DNA of 64,000 nucleotides from an uncultured Helicobacteraceae bacterium (GCA_934668765.1 CAKUOH010000001.1:124001-188000), one strand, 5' to 3'. Positions 32,239 to 41,954 are shown, numbered from the stretch's first letter. Program-made: numbers and translations. The notes: generated by a model from the sequence alone, not told the origin.

Positions 32239-33600
32239 CTACCGCACGATATTTATTGCTTCGATTCTATCTAATAGCGTTTGCTTTGAATCTTCGTCAT
32301 CTTTCACAATATTTTTGCTATCAAAATCGATTTTTGGCGTGAGCGTGGTAATAGAGACGCTTGAAAAAATCTCCACTTCGCCCTTCCCGCTAATGCCCCA
32401 CACTTGATGCGCTACAATCGGCTTTCCCGCAATCTCCCCAATATAAAGCATAATATGCCCTTTTAGCCAAATAATCGTGCGAAATGGCTTTGCTTGCGCC
32501 AAAATGGTTGCGATTTTTTCTGCATTATCTTTTGGTAACTCCACATACAAACTGCCCTGTGCCATTTTGCCATACTCCACCTGCGCTTTGGAGTTTCTAG
32601 GAAGCCATACGCCGACATTTGCAAAAATATCTCTTACAAAGCTAGAACAATCGCGATTTTCATACGCTCCGCCCCAGCCATAGTTTTCCACGCCCACACG
32701 CTCAATCATTTGCGCGATATTTGCTTCATTAAAAGGCAAAGGAAATGGCGCAAATTGCTTTTTGTCAAAATCTATGCGAATTTTTATCGCATCTCCGTTT
32801 ATATCGCGCTTATAGGCGATGATTTTAGATTCGCCCTTTTTAGATTCGCGTAAAAAGAGCATTCCCACACGCGCATTTTGCACAAATGCTCCATTATGAT
32901 AAAGCGGGATTTTATCACTCAAAGGCAACACAAACTCCCCGCCTTTCATCTCACGCACTTGCTTTTCATTCATAAACGCCACTTCATCAGCCTTTACCCA
33001 GCCAGAGACAAACGAGCTTTGCACCAAAAGCCATTCTTTGCTTTTATCGCTATGAAGCACAATCACAGGCGTGTATGCGAAAATCAGCGAATTTTGCCAC
33101 CTATCGAATGGATAGCCATCAATCTTGCTAAACCTAGGCTTTATTGTCGGCAGGGCGCGGATATTTGCGGTTTTTACCATAAGTGCCTTTTTTTGCATAC
33201 TAGGATATGAATCTATGTCCATAGATTTCACTATTCCATCAAAAAACTGCGCATTTATGGGCTTTTTGCTCTCATCAAAGCCACTTTTATCATAAATCGC
33301 CCAAAACATATCATTTTTCTTTGGGGCGCGAAATTTATCGCTCCATACGCTAAAATGTCGTTTTAAATATTGCTTTTTTAGCGCTTTTGATTCGATAGAT
33401 TCGGCGCGTTTGGTATTTAAATCACTTGAATCTAAATTAGATTCGGCTACATTTGCACCCAAATCTATTTCATCGCTTGAATCTATCAAATAAAATGTGC
33501 TATTTTGCGGAAGATTCGCCTTATAATTTAGCAAATCCACGCGCCCTGCGCAACCACAAAAGATAAAAATCGCAAAAAACACAATCACTACGAATCGCAT
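32239..33600 (-). CDS. NlpC/P60 peptidoglycan hydrolase lipoprotein with SH3-like domains
   Basis: A 453-residue lipoprotein. The signal ends in FIFCGC (Cys16). Middle regions look like bacterial SH3 domains (KTANIRALPTIKPRF; NARVGMLFLRE). The C-terminal NlpC/P60 domain carries the catalytic Cys in ENRDCSSFVRDIF, a likely His in WLKGHIMLYIG and a third residue near AHQVWG. Such enzymes cleave the peptide stem of peptidoglycan. A Ser/Glu/Asp-rich segment at about 35-65 follows the lipobox. The ATG at 33600 is chosen because GGAG lies eight bases upstream and the signal peptide starts there; the open frame extends further but lacks features. Confidence 0.85.
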   Translation of the reverse strand: MRFVVIVFFAIFIFCGCAGRVDLLNYKANLPQNSTFYLIDSSDEIDLGANVAESNLDSSDLNTKRAESIESKALKKQYLKRHFSVWSDKFRAPKKNDMFWAIYDKSGFDESKKPINAQFFDGIVKSMDIDSYPSMQKKALMVKTANIRALPTIKPRFSKIDGYPFDRWQNSLIFAYTPVIVLHSDKSKEWLLVQSSFVSGWVKADEVAFMNEKQVREMKGGEFVLPLSDKIPLYHNGAFVQNARVGMLFLRESKKGESKIIAYKRDINGDAIKIRIDFDKKQFAPFPLPFNEANIAQMIERVGVENYGWGGAYENRDCSSFVRDIFANVGVWLPRNSKAQVEYGKMAQGSLYVELPKDNAEKIATILAQAKPFRTIIWLKGHIMLYIGEIAGKPIVAHQVWGISGKGEVEIFSSVSITTLTPKIDFDSKNIVKDDEDSKQTLLDRIEAINIVR

Positions 33601-33675
33601 AAAAATACTCCAAATTTTCACTATAATTTCAAAATTTGGAATTGTAACAAAATTTGAACGAACACAAGGGGATTT

Positions 33676-34779
33676 ATGATTCGATTTGCAATTATTGTGT
33701 TTTGCTTTTTTCTCGCATTTCATTTAGTCGCCTACTACGCGCTAATTCGCGCAATGTTTAAGGATGCAAAAGGCAAGATTATCGCTGGGATTTGTGTAGT
33801 GGTGCATTTCCTTATCACAGCGGGATTTGCGGCTGCATTGCTTATTTTTCGCGCCGATATTCCGCACTTTTTATACGCCACGCTTTCTACAACCGCGCTA
33901 AATGCGGTGCTATTTTTTACATTTGGGATTATAAATATCGTTTTTTTGATTGCATTTCGGCGCAAGATTCAAATGCGAATCATCGCTTCACGCGCCCTTT
34001 TTGGTGTAAGTGTGCTTTGCATAATTTTTGCGATTTTTAATGCAGTAAGAATGCCAAATCTAACGCAAACTACGATTTATCTGCCAAATTTACCGCACGA
34101 ATCGACAATCCTAATGATGAGCGATTTGCATTTATCGCGCCTTATTTCTACGAAAAAAGTGGAGAAAATTATTGACTTGGCAAACGCGCAAAATGCCGAA
34201 GTTATTGTGCTTGTAGGCGATATAATTGATTCGCGTCCTAAAATTATGAGCGATTTTCTGCCTATTTTAGCGAAACTTTATGCCAAAAACGGCGTGTATT
34301 TCGCGCTTGGCAATCACGAGTTTATCTTTGATGCACACAAAAGCATTGAGACAATAAAAAGCCTAAAAAATATCACGCCACTTGTAAATCAAAGCACGAT
34401 TATTGATGCAAACTACAATCTTATCGGTATTAGTGACATAAGTGGGATTCGCTTTGGTGGCGATATTGTGCCAGATTTAGATAGCGCGTTGCAAGGCACG
34501 GACGCGAAGTTGCCAAAGATTTTGCTATCTCACCAGCCAAATATTATAAAGCATATTGATGCAAGGCGCGTGGATTTGATTTTGAGCGGACACACGCACG
34601 GTGGGCAGATTTTCCCATTTAGTATTGGCGCGTATTTTGGCAATCCATTTCTTTATGGGCTAAAAAATATGGGTGGTTTTCAGCTCTATATTTCGCAGGG
34701 TGCGCATTTGGCGGTAACATTCGGGCGATTTTTATCTCGTGCTGAAATCAATCTTATCACACTAAAAAATGCTATATAA
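33676..34779 (+). CDS. Membrane metallophosphoesterase, YkuE/YaeI type
   Basis: A 367-residue protein. About four transmembrane helices (1-125) precede a calcineurin-like phosphoesterase domain with all metal motifs: MSDLHLS, VGDIID, GNHEF, LLSHQP and SGHTHGGQ. Relatives act on phospholipid headgroups or UDP-diacylglucosamine, but the substrate here cannot be told. ATG at 33676 with AGGGGA upstream. It is divergent from the NlpC/P60 gene, and a SIMPL gene follows 18 bases later. Confidence 0.85.
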   Translation: MIRFAIIVFCFFLAFHLVAYYALIRAMFKDAKGKIIAGICVVVHFLITAGFAAALLIFRADIPHFLYATLSTTALNAVLFFTFGIINIVFLIAFRRKIQMRIIASRALFGVSVLCIIFAIFNAVRMPNLTQTTIYLPNLPHESTILMMSDLHLSRLISTKKVEKIIDLANAQNAEVIVLVGDIIDSRPKIMSDFLPILAKLYAKNGVYFALGNHEFIFDAHKSIETIKSLKNITPLVNQSTIIDANYNLIGISDISGIRFGGDIVPDLDSALQGTDAKLPKILLSHQPNIIKHIDARRVDLILSGHTHGGQIFPFSIGAYFGNPFLYGLKNMGGFQLYISQGAHLAVTFGRFLSRAEINLITLKNAI

Positions 34780-34797
34780 TTTTAACGGAGGCAAAAA

Positions 34798-35523
34798 ATG
34801 AAAAAATTAGCTTTGATTCTAATCCTGTGTGCGGTGGTAGTAAATGCGGCAGAAGTGGTAATCTCAAAGTCCTTTGTGCAAAGTGGTATAGCAAAACCAG
34901 CATTGCTCTTTGCGACAATTCGTATAAATTCAAGCGCGAAACTCCGCAATATAGGCGAACTCACACAAAAAGATAGAGCGTCTATCACAACCGCGCTAAA
35001 TAGCATTATCCAAGATGCAAAAAATAGCGCGATTTGCAAAGGTGGGAGCTACTCAATCAATCCTATTATAAGCTACAAGGACGATAAACGCAATACAATC
35101 GGGCAAAATGTAGAATTTTCGCTAGATTGCAAGTTTGGCGAGGCGAATTTGGGCGCATATAACGCACTTTTAAAGAAAATAAATGCCAAAGTGGCGAAAA
35201 ATCTGCTTTTATCTTTGCCACAGCCCGAGATTGAATCGCGCATTACACAAGTGGAAATAAACGCAAAAAAAGAGGCATTGTTTGCGGAATTTTTGCGTGA
35301 TATGGGACAAATCACAGATAATTACGCCAAAATTTTAGGAAAAACCTGCGAGGTGCGCAAAATCTCCACGCAAGATTCTAGCTCTATCCAAGCTCCACGC
35401 TTTGCGATGGCAAAAGCCGCGCTAAATACCACAGACGAGATGGATTCGACACACACAAAAGCCCCTATTAGCGATGAAGTGGAAGTAGAAATTCGCATAA
35501 ATTTGGAGCTAGGGTGCAAATAA
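34798..35523 (+). CDS. Periplasmic SIMPL (DUF541) protein
   Basis: A 241-residue protein with a cleavable signal (MKKLALILILCAVVVNAAE). The mature part has the SIMPL pattern: a repeated beta-alpha unit with a pair of Cys (SAICKGGSYSINPIISYKD and FSLDCKFG). Such proteins are periplasmic or outer membrane associated and of poorly known function. A strong GGAGG precedes the ATG. It is likely cotranscribed with the phosphoesterase. Confidence 0.7.
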   Translation: MKKLALILILCAVVVNAAEVVISKSFVQSGIAKPALLFATIRINSSAKLRNIGELTQKDRASITTALNSIIQDAKNSAICKGGSYSINPIISYKDDKRNTIGQNVEFSLDCKFGEANLGAYNALLKKINAKVAKNLLLSLPQPEIESRITQVEINAKKEALFAEFLRDMGQITDNYAKILGKTCEVRKISTQDSSSIQAPRFAMAKAALNTTDEMDSTHTKAPISDEVEVEIRINLELGCK

Positions 35524-35569
35524 AAATGCCTGTGCGGTGATTTAGCGCGAATATAAAGCAATCTATAAA

Positions 35570-35731
35570 ATGCAAACTAAAATATATAAAAGCTATCACG
35601 TGAGGCACTCTAAAAATGAATTTGCGTTAGGTAAAAATAATATCAACAGAATCGAAAATTTTCTTGCTTTGCTTAAAAAAAGATATAATTTAGATAGCCA
35701 TCGCCACAATCAAAGGACAAGATTTGTATAA
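35570..35731 (+). pseudogene. Remnant of an IS1595-type transposase
   Basis: The frame reads YHVRHSKNEFALGKNNINRIENFLALLKK. This recalls the conserved C-terminal part of IS1595/ISXO2-like DDE transposases, in which ...HSKNEFxxGxxHINGIENFWSF... carries the catalytic Glu. Here the FW is FL and the frame ends after 53 codons. No start, inverted repeats or other transposase motifs are visible in the 340-base gap, so it is a decayed fragment. Confidence 0.6.
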
Positions 35732-35826
35732 AATCTCACTAAAAATGATAGCTAAATAATCCGCTAAAGATAGCCTTAAAATTTTTGGCTTTATGTGAAT
35801 TTGGTGCAAAAATCCCATTTTTTCGC

Positions 35827-35832
35827 TACAAT
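35827..35832 (+). promoter_or_regulatory. -10 box of the VWA gene
   Basis: TACAAT, 32 bases before the ATG at 35865. No -35 is clear. Confidence 0.45.
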
Positions 35833-35864
35833 TCAAACCTTAAAAAATAAAATAGGTGTTTGAA

Positions 35865-37079
35865 ATGCAAATATTTACAAAAATATTACTATGCACTATG
35901 TTTAGTTTTGGAGTGATTTATGCACAAAAAGCACAAATTGATGATACAATCGATGAAAGTTATATCCATAATGCGCTAAGTGCGCTGATTTTTGGTAAGA
36001 CTTGCGAAGCTACAAGCGATACACCTAAAGCAGAGTGCATTATAATCCCTCCAAAAGGCACGATAAATGTGGCTAACAATGCAACTATTGATACAACAAA
36101 ATATGCGGATGCCAAAATGCGATTTATTTCATTTAATGGCGAGATTTTGCACGGTGGCATTTATGATGCGACACAAAAACTCTATTTTAGCGCGGATAAA
36201 AAATTTTCTTATAGATTTAAAAGCGAATCAAAATCCAATCAAAACGACATAGATAAACTAGCAAAAGGGACGCTAGAAATTAAATTTACTTGCAAACAGC
36301 AGAGTTTTACAATCACAAATTTCAGCAATGGCGATTTTGGTTTGAATCTTAGCAAAAATCCTACCAAAGAAGTCGCCATCGTGCTAAATGTCAATAATTC
36401 TATGTGGCGTTACACAAACGCACTTAAAGACATTGCGCCTTATTTGGCAAAGCATATTTTTGGTAAGCAAAATATCCAAAATGATACGACAATAAATGAG
36501 CAATTTGCAAAGATTTCATTGATTACATTTTCGTATGTTAGAATTACTGATTTGGGGACTTTTTATGATGAGCAAAGTTTTACAAATGCACTAGGTAAAG
36601 CAAAAGGGAGCAATTCTAGAGATAATATCGTAAATATCGCACTTGTTGAAGGTATGCGTAATTTTACAAAAGACAATGGGCTTAAAAAAGAGATTTATCT
36701 AATTACCAATGGCGCATCTGATGACCCACACAAAGAAGAGCAAATGCTATCAATGACAAAAAATCTCAATGCAAATATTGTGAAAAATACTACGACAAAC
36801 ATCGATAATCGCGTAAAAATCCATATTTTTGCATTAAAGCCGTTTTCGTCATTAAAATCAGCCAAAGCAAATGCAGAGTTTTTGCAAAACCTTGCCAAAA
36901 TCACGGGTGGCACTTACAATGAAGCAGATAATACCTATAATTTTAAAAAGCAGATTTTGACAATTAGCAATAACGGCAAACCCTTTGATATGCGCGAATT
37001 AAACAATGAAATCCGTCCAAGCAAGAGCAATAAAATCTATGACCCTGATAATCCAAACAATAAGCCAAAGAAAAAGTAG
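35865..37079 (+). CDS. Exported von Willebrand factor A domain protein
   Basis: A 404-residue protein with a signal peptide (MQIFTKILLCTMFSFGVIYA). After a beta-rich N-terminal domain with a possible disulfide (GKTCEATS...AECIIIPP), a VWA domain spans about 165-345: VAIVLNVNNSMWRYTNAL, SLITFSYVRI, EIYLITNGASDD. The metal site (normally DxSxS) is NVNNS, lacking the first Asp, so metal-dependent binding may be weak. The tail is basic and Pro/Asn-rich. Function unknown. ATG at 35865 is preferred to an upstream GTG because of GGTG spacing and signal peptide shape. Confidence 0.7.
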   Translation: MQIFTKILLCTMFSFGVIYAQKAQIDDTIDESYIHNALSALIFGKTCEATSDTPKAECIIIPPKGTINVANNATIDTTKYADAKMRFISFNGEILHGGIYDATQKLYFSADKKFSYRFKSESKSNQNDIDKLAKGTLEIKFTCKQQSFTITNFSNGDFGLNLSKNPTKEVAIVLNVNNSMWRYTNALKDIAPYLAKHIFGKQNIQNDTTINEQFAKISLITFSYVRITDLGTFYDEQSFTNALGKAKGSNSRDNIVNIALVEGMRNFTKDNGLKKEIYLITNGASDDPHKEEQMLSMTKNLNANIVKNTTTNIDNRVKIHIFALKPFSSLKSAKANAEFLQNLAKITGGTYNEADNTYNFKKQILTISNNGKPFDMRELNNEIRPSKSNKIYDPDNPNNKPKKK

Positions 37080-37114
37080 GCTAAATTAGATTCGCACCAA
37101 ATCTTTTTTTAATG

Positions 37115-37150
37115 GGTTGCCACGACTTACAAGCAAGTCTCGCAATGAGA
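37115..37150. repeat. Family A repeat at a convergent 3' end
   Basis: GGTTGCCACGACTTAC-AAG-CAAGTCTCGCAATGAGAG lies between the convergent VWA and ddl genes; the stem is GACTT/AAGTC. Confidence 0.75.
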
Positions 37151-37151
37151 G

Positions 37152-38249
37152 TTATTTCCCCTTACGCGCTTGAATCTTTGAGATATATTGATATTTGATA
37201 GGAATCTTTTGTGCCCTTGGCAAGTCGCCTGTGAGAGTGCGAATCGCGTCCCCAAAATCGCCAAAAAGATAATAAGCCATAGAGCCCGGAATGGGGTTTA
37301 TTTCGTTTAGATAGATTTCGTCATTTAGCATAAAGAAATCACAGCGGATTAGTGCGCCCTCAAAGCAATTTTCGTAAATTTTGATAAAATTTTCTTGTAT
37401 TTTTGCAGTCATTTCCTCGCTCAAATCTGCCGCTTTTTTCTTTGCGCCACTGCCTTGAAAATCCAAGTATTTGTCCTCAAATGCGAAAAATTCGTCCTTT
37501 TTCACTTCCTCAATTATAGAGAAATGAAACGCGCCATTTGCTTTGAATCCAGCCACATTAAATTCCCTAATATGTGGGATAAACGGCTCAATAATTGCGA
37601 CACTATCAAACTCAAATGCCGAATCTAGCGCATACTCCAAGTCATCTTTCTTTTTTGCTACCGCAATGCCAATGGAGCTTCCCAAATGCGATGGCTTTAT
37701 AATGCAAGGAAATGCGGACGAATCTGTGCTAGATTTTTGCGAATCTTTTGCATTGGATTCATTAGATTCGCGCTCTAAATTCGCAAGATTTGCACTAGAT
37801 TCGCGCCTTGCCACACGATAATCTAGCACCTTTACGCCACGATTTTGCGCATAGCTTTTTGTCAGCTCTTTGCTAAAACTAATCGCACACGCCTCGATTC
37901 TAGGACCAATATAAGCGATATTATAAAACTCCAAAAGTCCCGCAATCTGCCCATCCTCGCCACTTTTGCCGTGTATTAGATTTATCACAATCCCTTTTAA
38001 AATTTCACTTTTAAACAAACCTTTACGCAAAAAACCGCCCTTTGTAAAGCTAGCTTGCGCATCCTTTTTGTATGCGCCCGTGCTAAAATGCTTTGAAGTC
38101 ATCAAATCTTGCGGTATTAAATACAAGTTATTTTCCGCATCGATAAACACAAAATGCGCGATATTTAGCTCTTTTTTAAGCGCAATCGCACTAACTATGC
38201 TAATCTCGTGCTCATAGCTCACCCCGCCAAACACCACGATAAAATTCAT
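37152..38249 (-). CDS. ddl: D-alanine--D-alanine ligase
   Basis: A 365-residue ATP-grasp enzyme that makes D-Ala-D-Ala for peptidoglycan. The N-terminus reads VVFGGVSYEHEIS, HGKSGEDGQI is the substrate loop, and C-terminal ATP/Mg residues lie in CDFFMLNDEIYLNEINPIPGSMAY. A Ser/Asn/Glu-rich insert (about 155-180, ESSANLANLERESNESN) lies before CIIKPSHLGSS. The ATG at 38249 has GGGAG upstream. The gene follows the glycosyltransferases in the same direction. Confidence 0.94.
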   Translation of the reverse strand: MNFIVVFGGVSYEHEISIVSAIALKKELNIAHFVFIDAENNLYLIPQDLMTSKHFSTGAYKKDAQASFTKGGFLRKGLFKSEILKGIVINLIHGKSGEDGQIAGLLEFYNIAYIGPRIEACAISFSKELTKSYAQNRGVKVLDYRVARRESSANLANLERESNESNAKDSQKSSTDSSAFPCIIKPSHLGSSIGIAVAKKKDDLEYALDSAFEFDSVAIIEPFIPHIREFNVAGFKANGAFHFSIIEEVKKDEFFAFEDKYLDFQGSGAKKKAADLSEEMTAKIQENFIKIYENCFEGALIRCDFFMLNDEIYLNEINPIPGSMAYYLFGDFGDAIRTLTGDLPRAQKIPIKYQYISKIQARKGK

Positions 38250-38300
38250 CTTTTCTCCCTTGCTTGTGGATAGATTCACGCCTTTGGCGCGTTAAAAAAT

Positions 38301-39491
38301 TTAGATTCTACCATATAAATCAGCGATTTTATCTATCATTTTATCCCGCGTGAAATGTGCTTGATAACGATAAAATGCGCCATCGCTAAATCGCTCATAA
38401 TCGCTTATGACGCGTAAAATCGCATCTGCAATCGCTTTTGAATCTTGTGGCGGGATATTTAGTCCGCTTTCATTATGCAAATTTACAAAGCTAACGCCAC
38501 TGCCTTTGATACTTGTCGCAATGATGGGCATTTTACAGCTCATCGCCTCCAACTGCACCACTCCAAACGCCTCAGCACGCGATATTGATGGCAAAACAAA
38601 AATGCTATCATTATTCAAATGCGTGATTTTCTCACGCTCATCGATTTTCCCAAGCAAAAAAACGCGATTTTCTAAATGCAAATCTTTGATTTTTTCTTTT
38701 AGATTTTTCCACTCCACGCCACTACCAGCGATAAAAAGTTTGAAGTCGGGCAAATAGCGCATAGATTCGACTAAAAATTCAAATCCCTTGTATTTTACTA
38801 GCCGTCCAAGTGCGAAAATGGTTTTTTTGGCACGTCTTGATTCACTAGATTTGCATAAATCGTGCATTTGTAGCGAATCTATGCCGATAGGAATCACCAC
38901 AATTTTATGTGCGAAAGGCTGAAGTGTGGGCGAAGAATCCGCGTATTGTTGCGTGGTAGCGATGATGAAATCAGCACGATTTAGTAGCCACTTTTGCAGG
39001 GGCGCATAAAGTTTTAGCAAAAATTTTTGACGCACAATGTCGCTATGCCAATGAATGATGATTTTTTTGCCTTTGTGATTTGCCAAAAATAGCGCGAGAT
39101 TCGCGGTGGGGTCAGGCAAATGAATGTGGATAATGTCGTAATTTGCGATGATTTTGCGTAGTTTAAAAATCATCTGCGGGGCGATAGCAGTGGAGGCGAA
39201 TTTACCAAAGGACGCACAGCGCATAATGTTAGCGTGAATTTTGGGCTTATTTGTGGGCGAATCTACGCTAGATTCGGCGTGAATCGCATTTTGATTCGCT
39301 TTGTGATTCACACTAGATTTGGCGTAAAATTTTTCTTTGCTATACCTTGCTTTAGAGTTCGCACACAGCACATCGCAAGGTATTTCGCGCTCTAAAAGTC
39401 CGCGCACTATGTCAAACATCACCGATTCGATTCCACCCAAATCAGGCGGAAAAAATTTACCTAATTGCAAAATTCTTATATTTTTTTTCAC
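38301..39491 (-). CDS. GT4-family glycosyltransferase
   Basis: A 396-residue GT-B fold enzyme. The acceptor-domain start reads ILQLGKFFPPDLGGIESV; the donor site has FALGRLVKYKGFEF, the middle VFLLGKID, and RAEAFGVVQLEAMSCKMPIIAT with the usual E-x7-E. Such enzymes add sugars to lipid-linked or lipooligosaccharide acceptors; the sugar is not predictable. It overlaps the upstream glycosyltransferase stop by four bases, and ddl begins about 50 bases after it. Confidence 0.85.
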   Translation of the reverse strand: MKKNIRILQLGKFFPPDLGGIESVMFDIVRGLLEREIPCDVLCANSKARYSKEKFYAKSSVNHKANQNAIHAESSVDSPTNKPKIHANIMRCASFGKFASTAIAPQMIFKLRKIIANYDIIHIHLPDPTANLALFLANHKGKKIIIHWHSDIVRQKFLLKLYAPLQKWLLNRADFIIATTQQYADSSPTLQPFAHKIVVIPIGIDSLQMHDLCKSSESRRAKKTIFALGRLVKYKGFEFLVESMRYLPDFKLFIAGSGVEWKNLKEKIKDLHLENRVFLLGKIDEREKITHLNNDSIFVLPSISRAEAFGVVQLEAMSCKMPIIATSIKGSGVSFVNLHNESGLNIPPQDSKAIADAILRVISDYERFSDGAFYRYQAHFTRDKMIDKIADLYGRI

Positions 39492-40450
39492 AGATTGGCT
39501 TCTTTATTTAGGATTTGCAAAATCTGCGGATAAACTTCAAGCAACGCCTTTAACTGCCTATCATTGCCACCGCGCATATTTGAATGCCAAAGCGCAGGAT
39601 TACTCGCAGGGTTGGTAAATGCCGCGCCGTTGCCCATTAGCGGATTTGGCACACAGGCGATTTTTGTGCCATTTATTATCGCCATCGCCCAAAGCCACAA
39701 ATCATCGGAGTTTGGGGCAAGACGCATAAATTTTTCACTATCAAGCGCGTCTTTATAAAGGCAATGTGGCGGGTATAAAACGCCTCCACAGCCCTCCAAA
39801 TAGATATTGCATCGCGGAGTATTCTGCCATTTTTTATTGTTTTTGCGAATGATTTTCCACTCGAAAAAATTTTGTATTTTCTTATCGCTAAAAGGCACGA
39901 TTCGTGCTTTGTGCGCCCAAATCGCACTTTTATCGCTTAAATATGCGTGATATAGGGAACTAAAAAGATTTGGTGGATAGTAAATATCATCATCTATTGT
40001 GATTAAAATCTCATTTGGAAAAGCGCGTAGCGTGTGGATAATCTTATTATAAACGCGCAAATTTTGCGTCACCCACATTATTTCTAACCCAAATTTTTGA
40101 AAATCTAACACATCTTGCGGGATTTTGGCGTTTGCTTCATCAAACTCTGCCTTGCTTAAAACTAAAATCACTTTTTTAGCGCGTAGAGTTTGGGCGAAAA
40201 TTGAGTGAAGTGCGTATTTTAAAATCCCTATCCGTGCGGGAAAAGTCGTAAGCGTAGCGATAAAATCGCCTTTTGGCGAATCGCATTTCAAAGGAATCAT
40301 AAAGCGCGAATCTAGCTCATTTTGGCTTAATTCATAATCCCTGCTAAAAAAGCGCAAAATTTTTGTTTTTAGGTGCGAATTATCAAAAATCTTGTAAAAA
40401 ATCGCTTTTAAGATAAGTTTCGCTCGCAATTTCACACTGCTAATATTCAT
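39488..40450 (-). CDS. Putative glycosyltransferase, GT-A fold
   Basis: A 320-residue protein. FIATLTTFPARIGILKYALHSIFAQTLR starts a nucleotide-binding fold, ITIDDDIYYPPNLF holds a DDD metal motif, and GCGGVLYPP with NSDDLWLWAMA fits the acceptor side. Similar proteins are annotated as glycosyltransferases near polysaccharide genes. The ATG at 40450 has AAGG nine bases upstream and avoids overlap with the gene before it; a longer frame starts at 40516. Confidence 0.72.
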   Translation of the reverse strand: MNISSVKLRAKLILKAIFYKIFDNSHLKTKILRFFSRDYELSQNELDSRFMIPLKCDSPKGDFIATLTTFPARIGILKYALHSIFAQTLRAKKVILVLSKAEFDEANAKIPQDVLDFQKFGLEIMWVTQNLRVYNKIIHTLRAFPNEILITIDDDIYYPPNLFSSLYHAYLSDKSAIWAHKARIVPFSDKKIQNFFEWKIIRKNNKKWQNTPRCNIYLEGCGGVLYPPHCLYKDALDSEKFMRLAPNSDDLWLWAMAIINGTKIACVPNPLMGNGAAFTNPASNPALWHSNMRGGNDRQLKALLEVYPQILQILNKEANL

Positions 40451-40461
40451 ATTCAAAAACC

Positions 40462-41460
40462 TTATAATTTTTTGCGTGTCAGCAAAAAAATGGCTAATTT
40501 CACCGCAATCTGCCACCGCGCCACGAATCTAAAACTTAAAATGCTGTATTTTATATAAGGCGAAATGCGCGATTTTTTGCCCAAATTATGCGAATCCAAA
40601 TCCCGCGAATCTAAAAAGCGCATTGAATAGCAAATAAAATAATCCATCAAATCACATAGATTTTGCAAACTTTGCTCAAAATATCGGTTTTTTGCCAAGT
40701 CGCTATCATTGCGAAAATGCGCCAAATGTTTGCGCAATGAATCTCTTATGAACGCCCTATCAGCGACTTGCTTGGCGATTATTGTAGGCTCTTTGCTTTT
40801 TAGCAAAGAGTTTAGATTTTGCGTGTAAATATATAGCGATTCTCTCGTGCCTACGCTTTTTTGCGCCAAAGCACATAGCATAAAAAATAGTAACGAATCT
40901 TCACTACTAATCAAATGACAATCGATAAATTCTAGCTTTTTTAGCGCGTGGCGCATAAGATTTGCGCTAAACATTTTGCCACACACAATAAGCCACGATT
41001 TTTTAAAATCACACACAAAGATTTTCCCCAAAATTGCGTCATTTTCTAGCGTTTGTGTGTGAATCTTGGGTTTTGTGGAGTGCGGTAAAAATGGCTCAGT
41101 GATAATGCCACAATGCACCATATCAGCGCGGTTTTTATCCGCTAAATCGCATAAAATTTCAAGCGCGTTTGGACGCAAATAATCATCAGCGTCCAAAAAT
41201 ACAATAAATTTTCCATTTGCTATTTGTGCGCCATTTTTTCGTGCTAAAAATGTCCCTAAATTGCGCGGATTTTCCACCACAATCACCCGCGAATCGCGCA
41301 TAGAAAAAGCCAAAGCGATTTGCAAGCTTTTATCCACGCTTTTATCATCAACCAAAATCACTTCAAAATCGCTAAAACTCTGCGCTAGGCAAGATTCCAC
41401 AGCGCGAATCAAGCAAGATTCGGCATTAAAAATAGGGATTATGATAGAAACTTTTGGCAT
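40462..41460 (-). CDS. GT2-family glycosyltransferase
   Basis: A 332-residue GT-A enzyme. VSIIIPIFNAESCLIRAVESCL is the N-terminal signature, VILVDDKSVDKS the nucleotide Asp region, and FLDADDYLRPNAL the DxD metal motif. The C-terminal part is helical with a tail of basic and hydrophobic residues (ISPYIKYSILSFRFVARW). The donor and acceptor are unknown. First gene of the three-glycosyltransferase and ddl run; the promoter is not obvious in the repeat-rich gap upstream. Confidence 0.85.
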   Translation of the reverse strand: MPKVSIIIPIFNAESCLIRAVESCLAQSFSDFEVILVDDKSVDKSLQIALAFSMRDSRVIVVENPRNLGTFLARKNGAQIANGKFIVFLDADDYLRPNALEILCDLADKNRADMVHCGIITEPFLPHSTKPKIHTQTLENDAILGKIFVCDFKKSWLIVCGKMFSANLMRHALKKLEFIDCHLISSEDSLLFFMLCALAQKSVGTRESLYIYTQNLNSLLKSKEPTIIAKQVADRAFIRDSLRKHLAHFRNDSDLAKNRYFEQSLQNLCDLMDYFICYSMRFLDSRDLDSHNLGKKSRISPYIKYSILSFRFVARWQIAVKLAIFLLTRKKL

Positions 41461-41954
41461 TTGGACTTCTTGTTTAAAATTTTGCGTGAAATTATAGTGA
41501 AAAAATGCGCAAATGTGGCGAAAAATTTATTTGGATTGCTTTTGTTAAAGCCCTTGCAATGACAAAAAGGAATTTTTTACCCACCCCTTTATCCCACTCC
41601 GCAAGGGAGGGGGATTTTTTGTTTTTAATTCTTTTTGGATTCTTCGTTTCGTGCGTTGCACTTCGCTCATAATGACGAAGTTTTTTATTTTTTTGTGGAT
41701 GGTTGTTTCGCTTCGCTCACAAATTCTGCGAATTGCCACGATTTTGCGAATCGCAAAATCTCGCAATGACGAATGGGGGCGCGAATCGTGTGAAAAACAA
41801 TCGAAGTAGTTGCGGTAGTGCTTTGCGTTGTTTTTGTGTGAAACAAGCGAAATAGGACTTGGGCGTCTATGGCTACTTCGCTTCGCTCGTAGATTCTGCG
41901 AATTGAGCGCAGTTTTATACAAAAATAACGCAAATGATTACCCAAATACTGCCC
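41461..41954. repeat. Gap of about 490 bases filled with dispersed repeats
   Basis: Family A copies at 41533-41570 (GGATTGCTTTTG ... CTTGCAATGAC) and 41732-41773 (ATTGCCACGATTTTGCG ... TCTCGCAATGACG), and a family B copy at 41578-41616 (TTTACCCACCCCTTTATCCC then CTCCGCAAGGGAGGGGG). Other words (CTTCGCTCACAAATTCTGCG; CTTCGCTCGTAGATTCTGCG) repeat within 170 bases. Open frames across it on the minus strand are judged to be chance. It separates fur from the glycosyltransferases. Confidence 0.8.

Noticed and set aside
41545-41922. Open frame of 125 codons on the minus strand
   Set aside because: It is composed of repeat sequence, with no ribosome site and a composition unlike a protein.
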